From: Rhizoclosmatium globosum
Lineage: Eukaryota; Chytridiomycota; Chytridiomycetes; Chytridiales; Chytriomycetaceae
NCBI GenBank assembly: GCA_002104985.1
Contig: MCGO01000133.1
Span: 43,274 to 107,273 of the forward strand
Length of the DNA: 64,000 bases
Reading direction: 5' to 3'
A program made the translations under genes and the position numbers. Below are positions 43,201 through 53,493 of this stretch, piece after piece; position 1 is the stretch's first letter, and every line of letters begins with the position of its first letter. Below the pieces are notes generated by a model. The model worked only from the letters and a program-made list of their open reading frames with translations. It had not been told where the DNA came from and did not search any database.

Positions 43201-44931
43201 AGACCCGTCCGTGAAAGACGACCGCCTCCAGCACCGTTCAACCCAGCAACTGCAAATGCTGAAGCAAAAGCACGTCAACAAGCGAATTCCAATCATACTG
43301 CCAAATTAGCCTTCATGAATGCTCTTACTGCTGCAATTACTACAACAACTACTGATCCTGCAAGTTACAAAGAAGCTTTACTATCTCCTCAATCTGATCA
43401 ATGGAAAATTGCCATCGCCGCTGAATTCGCCGCACTTGAACGTAATGGCACTTGGGAAGAAGCCATACTTCCTCCTGGCCGCAAAGCCATTGGATGCCGA
43501 CACACCTTCAAGCTCAAGACTGACTCACATGGAAACCCGACTCGTTATAAGGACCGTATTGTTGCACAAGGATACTCTCAAGTTCAAGGAATGGATTACC
43601 ACGAAACATTTGCACCTGTCGTCAAGATTGCCTCTGTCAAATGTCTCCTTGCTCTCGCTGCCACACGTGATATGGAAATCCTATCATTCGACGTCAATAA
43701 TGCCTTCCTGCATTCCACTCTTCAAGAAGAAATCTACATGCGTCTACCTGAAGGATATACACCCAAGGATCCTTCTACCAACTGTCTTCGTTTACTCAAA
43801 GGTCTTTATGGATTAAAACAAGCTTCAAAATCATGGAACGACCACCTTAATGCCAAACTGATTGCTATAGGCTGGACACGTCTCCTGAACGATGAATGCA
43901 TCTACTCTCTCACTATGGAAAATGAAACCGCATTTCTTTGCTGCTACGTCGACGACCTTATCCTCTTTGTTAAAGGAAACGCTCTCGCTGAAACCATCTC
44001 GAAACAACTTCTCGCTACTTTGGATCTCAACGCACTTGGCCCACTCAAAGACTACCTTGGAATGTCCGTTTACAGAGATAGATCTCTCAAGCTTATTCAT
44101 CTTTCTCAACCTGGCTACACGAACAAGATTCTCACTCGTTTTGGACAAGAACACTGTACACCTGCTTCTACACCTATGCTCGACTCGATCACGCTCCAGA
44201 AAGATATGACTCAACACAACCTCGGAGAACCACTCGATCAAGAAATCAACTCTTACCGTGGACTCATTGGAGCAACCATGTACCTCGCTATTTGGACACG
44301 TCCTGATATTCTCTACGCCGTATCTGTTCTCTCACGATTTGTTTCTGCACCTCAACAAGGACACTGGAACGCCGCCTTACGACTTATGCAATATCTCTCT
44401 GGAACCAAAACTTATGGATTACTTTTCAACGGCAACGCAACAGATCCTGAAACTCTCGTTGGTTACACCGATGCCGATTGGGCTGGTGATATTGATACAC
44501 GAAACTCTACTTCTGGTTATATTTTCTTCCTTGCTGGATGTCCCATTTCTACTCGTTCCAAACTTCAACCAACTGTTGCTACTTCATCCATGATGGCAGA
44601 ATGGACTGCTGCCTACCATGCTACAACTGAATCTGTCTGGTTACGACAATTACTGTCTGAACTCCGCGCTCCACAAACTCAAGCTACTGTTATTTACGCA
44701 GATAATCAAGGAGCAATCGCTATCTCCAAGAATAACGAATCTCACCAAAGATCCAAGCATATGGATGTCAAATTTCGTTACATTCGTGAACAAGTTCAAT
44801 CTGGTATTATTACTCTTGTCTACATTGTCACTACACTCATGATTGCCGATATTCTCACCAAGCCACTACCCCGCGTCAAGTTTGAAAATTTCTCTACACA
44901 TCTGGTTAAGAAACTCCCAAATGAAATTTAG
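40225..44931 (+). CDS. Copia Gag-Pol polyprotein (1568 aa)
   Basis: One continuous frame. Gag occupies about the first 300 residues, with a CCHC zinc knuckle CHNCGKKGHIARDC (about residue 224) followed by a long Asn/Gly tract. Then an aspartic protease (YLDTGASKHF, about 502), integrase with an HHCC-like start and DDE core (D in SADIAGPL, D in STDGGGEF about 770, E in NSRAERAIQT), reverse transcriptase (FAPVVKIAS, catalytic CYVDDLIL about 1241) and RNase H (GYTDADWAGD, YADNQGAIA, HMDVKFRYIRE). Integrase before reverse transcriptase is the Copia order. No frame break is seen, so the polyprotein should be functional. Confidence 0.96.
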   Translation: MSATALDKAKITILGTDTKDWHNWDYRLQSALKKVPGALALLTTNPVTTGTGKNDELVPTVIDLIIRHLDDSNLKLVFKKTSVKDMYETLKNQHLDSSMSNKMALRSYAKTIKYEPLTDPTEHVAQLQSIFDRIAGDKTPSSEHLETHVTTLLESLPTTGTDWPPFVQAIKTQAFVSNQDPVLSTVTAQFTAHARTLIQLSKNGGNDPVRSGHALQVYKETRTCHNCGKKGHIARDCRKRLAELRQNNGNNNWNRNSTNGNNGNSNNGNNNYGNSNNGNRNNSSNNRNNNGNRNGNNNSNRNNNYSNNDYNRNSNSNNNSRNNGGYIALHAHGLENDDDYDSIDDSLFAHMSHYYRNVHRSTPIWADDTDEVPISLDFPSNSDYDSMPELLCSSDSDSSSDEMPALLSDSDTEAPITRLQKNVPVNSIHENPLAFWQHTDYFDDQETIALISEPTIPLASDVDFNDPSLDLPAALLYMDTNNETTAALQADSRPHQVPTYLDTGASKHFFALKTDFTTLQDYHDSVTVGGGKTCPITGKGSVTLAPPVHRPSKNLLLQECFQVPSFRSNLISISALCAKGCEFVIAGKQARVTLQGETVLTATVKHGLYVVDYHPVRSSKTALLSTTSVSSLLHRRFGHCGKDAIKQIVDSIKSDTPLVKLRLKTDQLNNVNVEQEPCTICPEANLHKRPFNHPREVNKQLLGKVSADIAGPLQVATYDGNRYFLILVDDSSGCIWIFLLKYKSDAFDKITNFENAMLRQYNLKVQEYSTDGGGEFINKQMQEHCERNGIKHTVTAPYTPQQNSRAERAIQTVMNITRALLKDSKLPKSLWGEAVLTAAYLANRTPRKNLSITPYQAFTGEIPDCTRLVIWGSRAFSHNANIKKLDDRGNPCRIIGFNYLGNGNYLCYDEATKRIYPAASVTIMEHDLQPTDDDSSSSQSESESDSEYIDEPAATPVTPVSEYHTAPSSTRTSHRQIPKKVNVTPSTPTPSARPVRERRPPPAPFNPATANAEAKARQQANSNHTAKLAFMNALTAAITTTTTDPASYKEALLSPQSDQWKIAIAAEFAALERNGTWEEAILPPGRKAIGCRHTFKLKTDSHGNPTRYKDRIVAQGYSQVQGMDYHETFAPVVKIASVKCLLALAATRDMEILSFDVNNAFLHSTLQEEIYMRLPEGYTPKDPSTNCLRLLKGLYGLKQASKSWNDHLNAKLIAIGWTRLLNDECIYSLTMENETAFLCCYVDDLILFVKGNALAETISKQLLATLDLNALGPLKDYLGMSVYRDRSLKLIHLSQPGYTNKILTRFGQEHCTPASTPMLDSITLQKDMTQHNLGEPLDQEINSYRGLIGATMYLAIWTRPDILYAVSVLSRFVSAPQQGHWNAALRLMQYLSGTKTYGLLFNGNATDPETLVGYTDADWAGDIDTRNSTSGYIFFLAGCPISTRSKLQPTVATSSMMAEWTAAYHATTESVWLRQLLSELRAPQTQATVIYADNQGAIAISKNNESHQRSKHMDVKFRYIREQVQSGIITLVYIVTTLMIADILTKPLPRVKFENFSTHLVKKLPNEI

Positions 44932-44967
44932 TCTGTCAAATAGTATAACACCCACAAACAGGGGGAG

Positions 44968-45170
44968 TATTGGAAATTAGTTATGTTTGTTCATTCTACT
45001 ATTTGTCATCACATTATTCTTCTACGTTCTACCACTTTCTAGTTTATTCCTTTCTATTTGATATTGATTTGTTATTGATTCCGAATTCTTTACTATATAA
45101 GCGACTACTGTTTGATGCAAATACAATAAGTTGAATTCATCAGAAACACTGTCTTGTTTCTTTATTAATA
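44968..45170 (+). repeat. Right LTR of the Copia element (203 bp)
   Basis: Matches 39881-40083 without a visible difference and is followed by the GTATC duplication at 45171-45175. Confidence 0.95.
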
Positions 45171-45840
45171 GTATCCATCAAAGTATGTGGATGGAAATCA
45201 ATGTTAGCTGGATCATCGGGATTCGAGACTTGCGCAGTTCCTCCAAGAGCCCAAGCGTAATTGGTTGAAGGGGAGATGGGGACATCGCTGGTATCACTTG
45301 TCACAGCCAACGGCCGCCAGAACGAAGCCACAAATGCTGTCGCTACATTACATCCTCCGCAGAGAACAGGCGATCCACTCGCAGGGTTCACAATCCGTCC
45401 ATCGTTCGTCGATGCAACGTATCCAGGTGTCAAGGCCCCATCAAGGCCCTTCTGGATCGAAAGCACTGGCTGTCCATTGGATCCAGGGTATAAAATATAG
45501 CTAGGTCGAGTAAGTACAGGGAATCACACTCAACAGGACTCACAGTTTAGTCCCAACCATGCTCACTCCTCCAATTCCCAATCCCAACCAATAAGCCTGG
45601 GGTGACGATAGGGTAATCTGAACACCCGAAACACCGCTGACAGCCATTGGGATCCATGAAACACAATAGGTCTCGCCTGTATTGCACCAGACACCTGTCA
45701 TTCATTTGGGACTAAATTAGTAATAGATCCCGCTTCGCTTTAGAAGTCTACTCACCAGCTGTGGTAGTACTGTTGGCGGATAGCACTAATGATGCACTGA
45801 GAAGTCCGGCCAGAAACGAGACAAAGGTGGCGACTTTCAT
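45171..45840 (-). pseudogene. 5' part of the Copia-split double-DOMON/cytochrome b561 gene
   Basis: Exons 45840-45756, 45694-45544 and 45500 onward. MKVATFVSFLAGLLSASLVLS is a signal peptide. The first DOMON domain follows (VWCNTGETYCVSW, YWLGLGIGG). The frame runs into the retrotransposon at 45171. Leaving out the element and one GTATC copy, the exon joins the 38201-39875 segment in the same frame and the total is a whole number of codons (746 residues). That is strong evidence that the gene was intact before insertion. Confidence 0.85.
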
Positions 45841-46112
45841 TTTGTCAAGAATTGGTTTGGAGATTGGAATCGAAGTGGAACAAAATCAATTCAGTCTCGA
45901 AACTTTTACTAAACTCTTCGACAAGACAAATAGGGGCATAACTGTGTCATTGGTGTGCATATATTTTTAACAATTCCATCTTTCACTATATCATGCTTGC
46001 ATTACTTTCAGCTAGACCTGCATCCATCATTCTTTCGGAATATTTGACGGAATATTTAACCAAAGGCATGTTTTGAATTTCATGAACATCTTAACTGTAA
46101 ATCTTGGTCTAA

Positions 46113-47299
46113 ATGAACAACCAAACTGTCCAAACAGCACCAACACAGTTGATAAATACCGAGTATATAGGCTATGGGTTTTCTGCTGGCGCAATCGTTC
46201 AGATAGCGGTTGGAGGAATCATCGCGACTGTGGTTCGTGTCTGTCAATGTCACGACAAACTCCCTGTCCTTGCCATCTCAACACTTATGATTCTCTTCAA
46301 TATCACGGCCATTACTCTTCAAATATTGGACTGTTATACTATTGCTTTAAACGAAGTATTCTGTACTCGATTATGGCTTTGGGACAACACGGTCAGTCAT
46401 TTGATGTATACTTCGTTTGGTATGCAAACGTTTTGATTACCATTGTCGCTTAGCTAACATTTTATTGAGATATGTTCATGCTTTATAAAACCTATGCCGT
46501 CTCTGGCTTTAGCCCAAGTGTTCGTTATTCGTCAATCGCTTTATTTTTCTGCCGGATTCTCGTTTCCCTTTATGATATTCTCAAATCAAAGGGAGAGTGG
46601 GATCCAATAGGTTTACAATGTAACTATAACCAGGACGTTATGTCAGGAATTATTTACAATTGCTTCGATGTCTTTTGCGACTTGTATTCCACAATTGTGT
46701 GTACGTATTTTTCCTGGGATATTCTAAGATCTGGTACTATGTCAGACACTGCTTTAGTTATATTAAAAGACAACGTTATTCGAAGTCTTGTAGTTACAGT
46801 CGTTGATTCATATGAAATTTATGCCTTCTTGAACCCTCAATTAATCACGTTCTACACTTACGCGTTCCAGGAAGGTATTTACACTGCCGCCGTTAACATG
46901 GAAGTATTTTGGATTCAGGAAAGAAAGAGAAGTTATTCTACGGTGTCTGGACAATCCAACCCGAGCAAGAAAGGAAACGGGTCATTTACAGAAGGGGGGT
47001 TGACAAAAAGAATCGACGATAATTATGTTACCGATAATGTTTTTACAAAATCCAAGCGTCAAAATAGCGAAGCATCACCGCGAATAAAGGGGATGCATTT
47101 TGAGGATCAAGACTTATCATTGAACAGACGGCGAAGCAGTACAACATTGACTCGAACAAAAACTCACCATTCTGAAGATCATGGACTTGTGAAAGTCGTT
47201 GAGGAGTTTGAAACACATGAATGTGAAGAACAGATTAGTAACAGTCCAAGAACGAGCAGTTCTCAAAAATCCCAAGAAAACAGCGCAAATGAAGGTTGA
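46113..47299 (+). CDS. Putative 7TM protein, cluster family member A (378 aa)
   Basis: Exons 46113-46419 and 46470-47299. About seven hydrophobic helices with the family landmarks: LMILFNITAITLQ (helix 2), DMFMLYKTYAVSG (helix 3), ...IIYNCFDVFCDLYS (helix 5), VIRSLVVTVVDSYEIYAF (helix 6) and NMEVFWIQERKRS (end of helix 7). The cytosolic tail of about 110 residues is Ser/Thr- and charge-rich. There is no intron at the two sites used by most other members, so it is a more diverged copy. The topology is receptor-like, but no known GPCR signature is present. Function unknown. Confidence 0.72.
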
Positions 47300-47418
47300 T
47301 GTTACAATCATTATAATATATATCATTCATATATGGGGCATGTTCAAATGAAAAAAAATATATGTATGAAAAAAAGTGAAAGAAAAAAAAGTATTAATCC
47401 TTTTATACCTATGCATTT

Positions 47419-49786
47419 TTACAAATCACCAGGTTCCTCAAATACAACCCGATGCACAGCGCGATTTGACTTTGTCACTTCACGGTCAACATCTTCTTCC
47501 GGTTCAGAATGAATCACTCGTTGCTGACCAACAGAAACGGATGAGAAATCTTCTTCCTCAGGCTCGTCAAACACAACCCGATGCACAGCTCGATTCGAAG
47601 CAGAAACGTTTCTGTCCACTTCTTTCGGCTTATCGTGCAGTATTCGCGCTGGTCCCGAAAATGCGGAAAGGTCTTCTTCTTCCGGTTCATCAAATACCAC
47701 TCGATGTACAGCTCGGTTCGACTTTGTCACTATTCGATCAACATCTTCCTCTTCGGGCTCTTCAAAAACGACACGATGTACGGCTCGATTTGATTTTGTG
47801 ATAATTCTGTCAACGTCTTCTTCCTCAGGCTCTTCAAACACTATCCGATGTACCGCCTTATTTGACTTCGTGACGATCCGATCGACGTCCTCCTCTTCTG
47901 GTTCTTCAAAGACAACTCTATGGACAGCACGATTTGATTTTGTAACTAGCCGGTCCACATCTTCTTCCTCTGGTTCCGCGTGAATAACTCGAGGAGGAAG
48001 GGGTATAGACTCCAAATCATCTTCCTCAGGCTCATCAAAGAAGATTCGATTAACAGCTCGATTTGACTTTGACACTATCCTATCGACATCTTCCTCAGGT
48101 TCGGTATGAGTTACGTAGTTGGTCGGGAGTGGAATATTGTCGTCATCCTCTGGTTCGGCATAGAAAACTCGCGGTTTCGGTGCAAAAACTTCCTCCACTT
48201 CATCTTCCGGCTCAGCGTGGATAATCCTAGGTTTTAGAGGCGCGACAAAGACATCCTCTTCATCCTCAGGTTCAGCGTGAATAATTCTGGGCTTCGGCAA
48301 CACAACTTCCTCCTCATCTTCAGGCTCAGCATGGATGATTCTCGGTTTTGGAACAAACGCATCATCCGCATCGTCTTCTTCCGGCTCAGCATGCATGATT
48401 CGTACAGGCATGGGCATAGGAACAACCAAAACATCACTGTACTCCTCAGGCTCGTCAACAAACACCCGATTCACAGCTCGATTCGGTTTCGAGACTTTTC
48501 GTTCTACCACCAACGTTTTCAAGTCTTCTGAAGAAGGGGGGCCTCTGTGCTTCCTCATGGAGGTGGGTGATTGTCGCGAGTCAGAATATCGGCTGTATGC
48601 TGCTGAATTGATGTGTTCAAGTTCTTTGGCGTCTGTTTGATGGTCTGCTGGAGTGAAAGTACCGCCAATGACACGGCGGTAAGCAATTGTGGATGAGGTG
48701 CTTCCTGGAACGGTACTGCTGCTTGAACTTCCACCACCTCCTCCCAAACTACTATCTGCTCGTTCGGTGAATGGATTGCTTGGTGCACGATTGTGATTCA
48801 TGGATTTGAGTGGAATGCTTTCTGCCCCGTCAAAGGGACCACCGTATGACGAGCTACCCATGGAGAAGGAAGTATCCGTTCGATCAACAAGAGCATCGTC
48901 TGTTTGAGAGAGTACAGAGTCTGGATGTTTTTTGCGGTATTCTTGCATGATGTCATCCAGTCGACGGAGGACGGATTCACCTGCTTTCAAGACTTCGTTT
49001 CCAGATTCTTTTGGAGGACCTATGAGGACTTTATGGTAGGCGGGACGTTTTCCCATGCTAAAAGAAACAGGTGGTTAGTGTCATACAGGTTTGTGTGGTG
49101 TCCATAGTTGAACACTTTTCGCACTTGTGTCTCCACTCAGAACTGCATCCCTTCATCAACTGGTGTACTCACATTAAAAAGAGAGCAGCAATCGAAAGTA
49201 CCCAGCTCCAAAGCCCGGCACTGACACCAGGCGGCAATCCGGCAAGAATGATCCCAAGCTGCATCTGAACCAGCGACAGCAACAGCATCACCCTTCCCAT
49301 CCACCGATGTACCTTCACATGCAACGGTGTTTTCGTATGTGCAGTAGTCCAGTAAATAGCCGTGTAGATACCTTAACCCGTAATCAGTTCTACCCACCCC
49401 TAGCAACCCTCCCCAAAACATTACTCACCAACTCCAACCTGCGCCGGCAGCATCACCAACGCAATCAACACGCCCAACGTCCCATGCGCACTCTTGAACG
49501 CAAACGGGCGATCAACCTCCGCCTCAATCAAAACCAGTCCAAATGCAACGACAGCAGCAACAAGAAGATTCAGGCCGCCATGCAGCCACAGCCAGTACTT
49601 CTTCTTTTGAAGGTATCGCGCGGCAAAGATGGCGCCAATCGGAAGAACTCCAAAGGCCACAAACATGGACAGCCCGTGGAGCACAATAAGCCCCAGCTTC
49701 TCCATTTGGGCTTCATCGTTTGATGTTGTGGTGTTGGTTGGAGATAATGTTGGGGACGGGGAGAGAAGTGATGAAGTCGTCGACAT
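47419..49786 (-). CDS. Cytochrome b561-domain membrane protein with long EPE-repeat tail (731 aa)
   Basis: Exons 49786-49429, 49371-49173 and 49057-47419. The first two encode a cytochrome b561 domain with haem-ligand histidines (LHGLSMFVAFG, WLHGGLNLL, SAHGTLGVL, KVHRWMGR) and no DOMON or signal peptide. The third begins MGKRPAYHKV and encodes about 545 cytosolic residues. After a Ser/Gly linker there are about five PRIIHAEPEDE units and then about seven units of the type VTKSNRAVHRVVFEEPEEED. The repeats are acidic with regular basic RAVHR clusters. The gene shares a 74-bp divergent promoter with the next family gene. It is probably a transmembrane electron carrier; the tail's role is unknown. 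Confidence 0.8.
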
Positions 49787-49860
49787 TGGTTGGGTTTTTG
49801 TGGATGGAAGAAGAACTCCAATCCCGTTTTACATTTAATTCAACAATACCCATTGACACG

Positions 49861-50950
49861 ATGCACCATTCTTCTCTTCATTCGCCGCTGCATATGGTTG
49901 TGTACGGTATTCTTGCTGGCTCTATCACAGAAATATCTGTTCATGGGATATTGTGTATCTGGCTCCTCCCAACGGCACGAGTGACAACGTTCCCTAATTC
50001 AACCACAAAATCAGAGGCAAATAAGCTCTCGCCGATTTTTCTACTGATGCTGTTTTTCAATACCTGGGGAATAATTTACATGGCTCTAAATACTTGGGCC
50101 TTGTTTTTGACTCGTGACCTTTGCTTCCCAGGCCAAATCGTAGTCAATTTAGCCAGCCAAGTCTATTATATATCATTTGACGTATTTTTGTTATATAAGA
50201 CATACGCGCTGTGTCCAGCAAAACCAAGAATACGGCTCTCAATTGGTTTGGTAATTCTACACCGTTTTCTGTGGACTCTTGCAGACCTTGTCTCATCACG
50301 CGGAATCTACAACGATGCCACAAATGCATGTGAATACTATCAGAACCCAATAACAGGATTCGGATACAACGCGTCGGACATAATTTGCGATTTTTTTGTA
50401 CATACATTGCTGTTTCCAAAAACTGGTCCCACCTCTCACGTCACTCCAAAAACTTTTCAATCGTTGCACGTATTGTTGTTCATGAAAACATTCTGCGCTC
50501 TGTGATAGTTCTGCTGGTCAATAGCTTTGAAGCATTTGTTTTTATCGGAATCAATTCAAAAAACGTGTTCCTTGCTGGTTGGCGTATCTCGTTCAAGATT
50601 ATTTCTACGCCCGATGCTTGAATGCCGAGTTTCTGTGGATCAAGTTGAGGAGGGATAGGTTGACATCAACAGTTGGAAATGTAGGTGTGCTGGTTACAGA
50701 TTCGCTCAATCGTTTGAAGGAAGCTGATGAGGAGCGGCAAAGTCGGCAAAGCCAGCAAAATCGTAGCTTAATGATGAGTCCCGCTATTGTGCAACGTCCT
50801 TCATTTGCCAGTGTGAGTTTTATGGCACCAGTGGTTAGAAGCCCAAGTGTATTGCAAAGTCCGGCTTTCAGCGAAGATGTCGGTTCCGGTAATTATCCAG
50901 GGACAGCAGTGCGAAGTCCATCTATTAGAAGTTACGATAGTGCTCAATAA
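49861..50950 (+). CDS. Putative 7TM protein, cluster family member B, frame-disrupted
   Basis: The frame from ATG 49861 carries helices 1-5 (LLMLFFNTWGIIYMALN, VFLLYKTYALCP, ILHRFLWTLADLVSS, GYNASDIICDFF), then breaks at a T7 run (50391-50397). The next frame continues in register with the family (CTYIAVSKNW, NILRSVIVLLVNSFE) and breaks again at an A6 run (50558-50563), after which WLAYLVQDYFYARCLNAEFLWIK and a Ser-rich tail follow to 50950. Adding one base at each run would give a continuous family-like protein. It is either a recent pseudogene or an assembly error. Confidence 0.65.
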
Positions 50951-50979
50951 ACGGATAAATTCTTTACGGAAAGCACACA

Positions 50980-51800
50980 ATGGAACAAACAGTGGAAGCC
51001 ATCCAAAGCAGACTACAAGGATCCTACGATGCCACGATCGCCTTTCTCTCTGAACACGATCTCAAGAAAGAGTTTTGGCAGATCCTCGGATCAACCGCCC
51101 AGGCTGGCGTGTCAAAGGCTGCCACAGCTCTTTCGCCAGTTGCCGAGGCCCTTGTCCCCGCAAAAGAGTAATTAACCTCGTTGCAGAAGATACTTCATTG
51201 TATTTGAAAGAAGAGGTGGTTCCAGCGGCCTTGGATCATGGGATGATTTGGTTGATAAAGCCTCCCATACACACCCCTGTTTGGGAAGCATATGCCCCAA
51301 TCCATAATACTCTTTCACAACGCATCTTCGGCACTCCAATTACTTACTACATGGTCGTCGCGCTTCTTTTCCACCTCCTCACCACTCTGTACCCAAAACT
51401 GTCTCCCAGTAGACATCTCTGCCACGCAAAACACATTTTGGTCGCAACGGAGGAAGATGCAAAGAAAGTTCAGGCTGAATTGCGGAAGGCAAAGACTCTC
51501 GATAAGTTTTCTGAATTGGCAAGGAAGTCGAGTATCTGTACATCTAGTAAAGGACGCGGCGGTGATTTGAAGCCATTAAAGAAGGAGACGGGACATGGCC
51601 AAAGGAGTTTGAGGAATATTGCTTGGGTAAGTTTTGGCAGATTCTTCTTGATTGAGAAGTGAAATCCACTTCTCCCCATCAGACTGTTCACCTGACTAAC
51701 GCATTCATTTAGTGAAAAAACGAGAGAATGGGTTGTATCACGAATCATTAAGACGGAGCTTGGCTATCATTTGATCATGGTCACCAAGAAAGCTGCTTAA
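50980..51800 (+). CDS. Parvulin-type peptidyl-prolyl isomerase with membrane anchor, copy 1, frame-disrupted
   Basis: It starts MEQTVEAIQSRLQGS and has an about 90-residue helical N-terminal extension missing in copy 2. VWEAYAPIHNTLSQRIFG, a hydrophobic helix and CHAKHILVATEEDAKKVQ (start of the rotamase domain) follow. A 3' intron with GTAAGT donor precedes the last exon, whose GYHLIMVTKKAA end is the expected parvulin C-terminus. Three breaks, each consistent with one missing base, lie in an A4 run (51162-51165), near 51591-51598 and in an A6 run (51715-51720). The status is uncertain, as for the neighbouring genes. Confidence 0.6.
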
Positions 51801-51932
51801 TCCTCATTTTTTCTCGTTCGTTTAAGGGATCTATGATGGAGAATGATCAAGTAAATGTCTTTCAATTGCCACGTTTAGTTTATCCGCCACTTTCTGCACC
51901 CCAAAAACCGTTCCCCAATCCAACACACCAAT

Positions 51933-52406
51933 ATGGAAGCCATCAAACCACTCCTTGACGCTCTTCAGCCAATCACCGCTCCTCTCTGGGAAGCCTACGC
52001 ACCCGTCCACGAAGTCCTCCGCCAAAAGGTGCTCGGCCCATTGAACGGATACACCCTGATCATCCTCGCCTTCCAAGTCCTCCAATGGATCATCCCACGT
52101 GGCGGCTCAAGCGGCCAAGTCTCTGCATCCCACATCCTCGTTAAGGAGGAGGCCAAGATCAAGGATCTCCAGGAACAGTTGAAGAAGGAGGAGACCCCTG
52201 AGAAGTTTGCTGAGCTGGCGAAACAGCATTCTGTTTGTCCAAGTGGAAAGAACGGAGGTAGTTTGGGAAGCTTTGGGAAGGGACAGATGGTGCGGGAGTT
52301 TGAAGCTTATTGCTTTGACCCTGAGACTAAGGTTGGAAAGGTGTCGGATGTTGTCAAGACTCAGTTTGGATGGCACTTGATTATGGTTACAAAGGGGTTG
52401 AGGTGA
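51933..52406 (+). CDS. Parvulin-type peptidyl-prolyl isomerase with N-terminal membrane helix, copy 2 (157 aa)
   Basis: A single intact exon. Residues 1-45 contain PLWEAYAPVHEVLRQKVLG, also present in copy 1, and one transmembrane helix (YTLIILAFQVLQWII). The rotamase domain runs from SASHILVKEEAKIKDL through FAELAKQHSVCPSGKNGG and LGSFGKGQMVREFEAYCF to TQFGWHLIMV, all standard parvulin elements. Family knowledge: parvulins isomerise peptidyl-prolyl bonds. A membrane-anchored form probably works at the ER or another endomembrane. Side is unknown. Confidence 0.87.
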   Translation: MEAIKPLLDALQPITAPLWEAYAPVHEVLRQKVLGPLNGYTLIILAFQVLQWIIPRGGSSGQVSASHILVKEEAKIKDLQEQLKKEETPEKFAELAKQHSVCPSGKNGGSLGSFGKGQMVREFEAYCFDPETKVGKVSDVVKTQFGWHLIMVTKGLR

Positions 52407-52504
52407 AGAAGTAAGCTAGCTGGAGTTCATTGTGTTGCGATGTTGCCAATGTTGTGTAATAAACGCAATGTTTATGTATATGTTCAATGGGCATATTAAT
52501 CACG

Positions 52505-53446
52505 TTAATTAACTGTGACCAAAGTCCCACGCCTCTCTGCTTCACAGCATTGGGCAGTTGTGTTCTTCCCAATCGTTGTGTTCATGCTTCTCCGTCGTAT
52601 TCCTACCCAAAACGCCTCTGCATTCAAACAACGCGCATATACATACGCTTGGGCCAAGTACGCCAACCACAGCTTGAAAGGATCATCGGCGACCGTAAGT
52701 GCAACATAAAAACAAAACATATTTGTGGAAAGTATAACTACCTACGGCAACTGACCAGAATCAATTATTGCGTGAAATGGCAACCTGTCACATACTCACC
52801 ATTATCGTGCAATACAACTTCACCAATCTTTGTGACGCCGCTTCCAATGTACTTCCAGCTACAGTGACGGAGACAACGTACAAAATGCGTCGCCAGAATA
52901 TCTGAGAGAATACATCCCATTCCGCTTAATGAGCTTTGAAACACCACACATTGCCCATTCCCCAATATCCATGCGTTTCGAAAAGATCCAACCCAGACCA
53001 TGCAATACGATGGAGAAAAATAATCAGACATGAACGTTCAACCCAAGTGTTTGAGTACTTAGTATGTAGCTTTTGTATAACAAGAAAACATCGAATAAAA
53101 TATGCGCGAAATGGCAAGCAAGGTTTTGGAACAGTTGAATGCCGCGACAGTTGGATTGACTCAAACGGTGTGATTTGTATGTTGTGATGATATAGAGTAG
53201 AAGACACACGTTGCAGATAAAAATTAAGAGTGGCATTGTGGGCATTATTTTATGTTTGATCCTTTTCGATGCTTTGGCAGGTTTTACAGAGGCTCGTTTG
53301 CTTGATGAAATAAATTCAATGTGGAAACTTTGAACGAGCCCTGCTATGACTACTTCAGATATCAGTCCCTGTATAAATCCAAGTAGAAGCCGGTCATGTG
53401 CGCTAAAAGTCTCGGGCAATGAGACAAAGGTCAGTTCAGGCTCCAT
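52505..53446 (-). pseudogene. Putative 7TM cluster family member C, disrupted
   Basis: It starts METMEPELTF... hmm-like N-terminus at ATG 53446 with helices 1-3 (LLIFICNVCLLLYIITTY, DVFLLYKSYILS). The frame shifts near 53045 (WVERSCLIIFLHRIAWSGLDLF continues in another frame) and again at a G4 run near 52965. Helix 5 reads in the third frame and ends IGEVVLHDNG at an intron donor. The following exon is short and lacks most of helix 6, but the end YARCLNAEAFWVGIRRRSMN is typical of the family. The missing segment makes real decay more likely here than in its neighbours. Confidence 0.55.
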
Positions 53447-53493
53447 TGTTTCCACAATTTTTCTTTCTCTCGTCAACCCTATTTATGGTAAAT

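Larger units (their letters stand above)
39881..45170 (+). mobile_element. Complete Ty1/Copia LTR retrotransposon, 5290 bp
   Basis: Identical 203-bp LTRs, a 5-bp duplication GTATC on both sides, one uninterrupted gag-pol frame, a primer-binding-like sequence directly after the left LTR (CGTTATCAGCACG from 40084) and a purine-rich tract AAACAGGGGGAG just before the right LTR. All parts for retrotransposition are present and there is no LTR divergence, so the insertion is recent. It lies inside the coding sequence of a DOMON/b561 gene, in the opposite orientation. Confidence 0.96.

Noticed and set aside
40225..44931. Possible endogenous virus with envelope
   Set aside because: Integrase precedes reverse transcriptase and no third ORF exists between pol and the right LTR, so it is an ordinary Copia element.
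47581..48640. Several plus-strand open frames rich in Ser and Arg
   Set aside because: They are complements of the repeated EPE-rich tail of the b561 gene and follow its repeat period.
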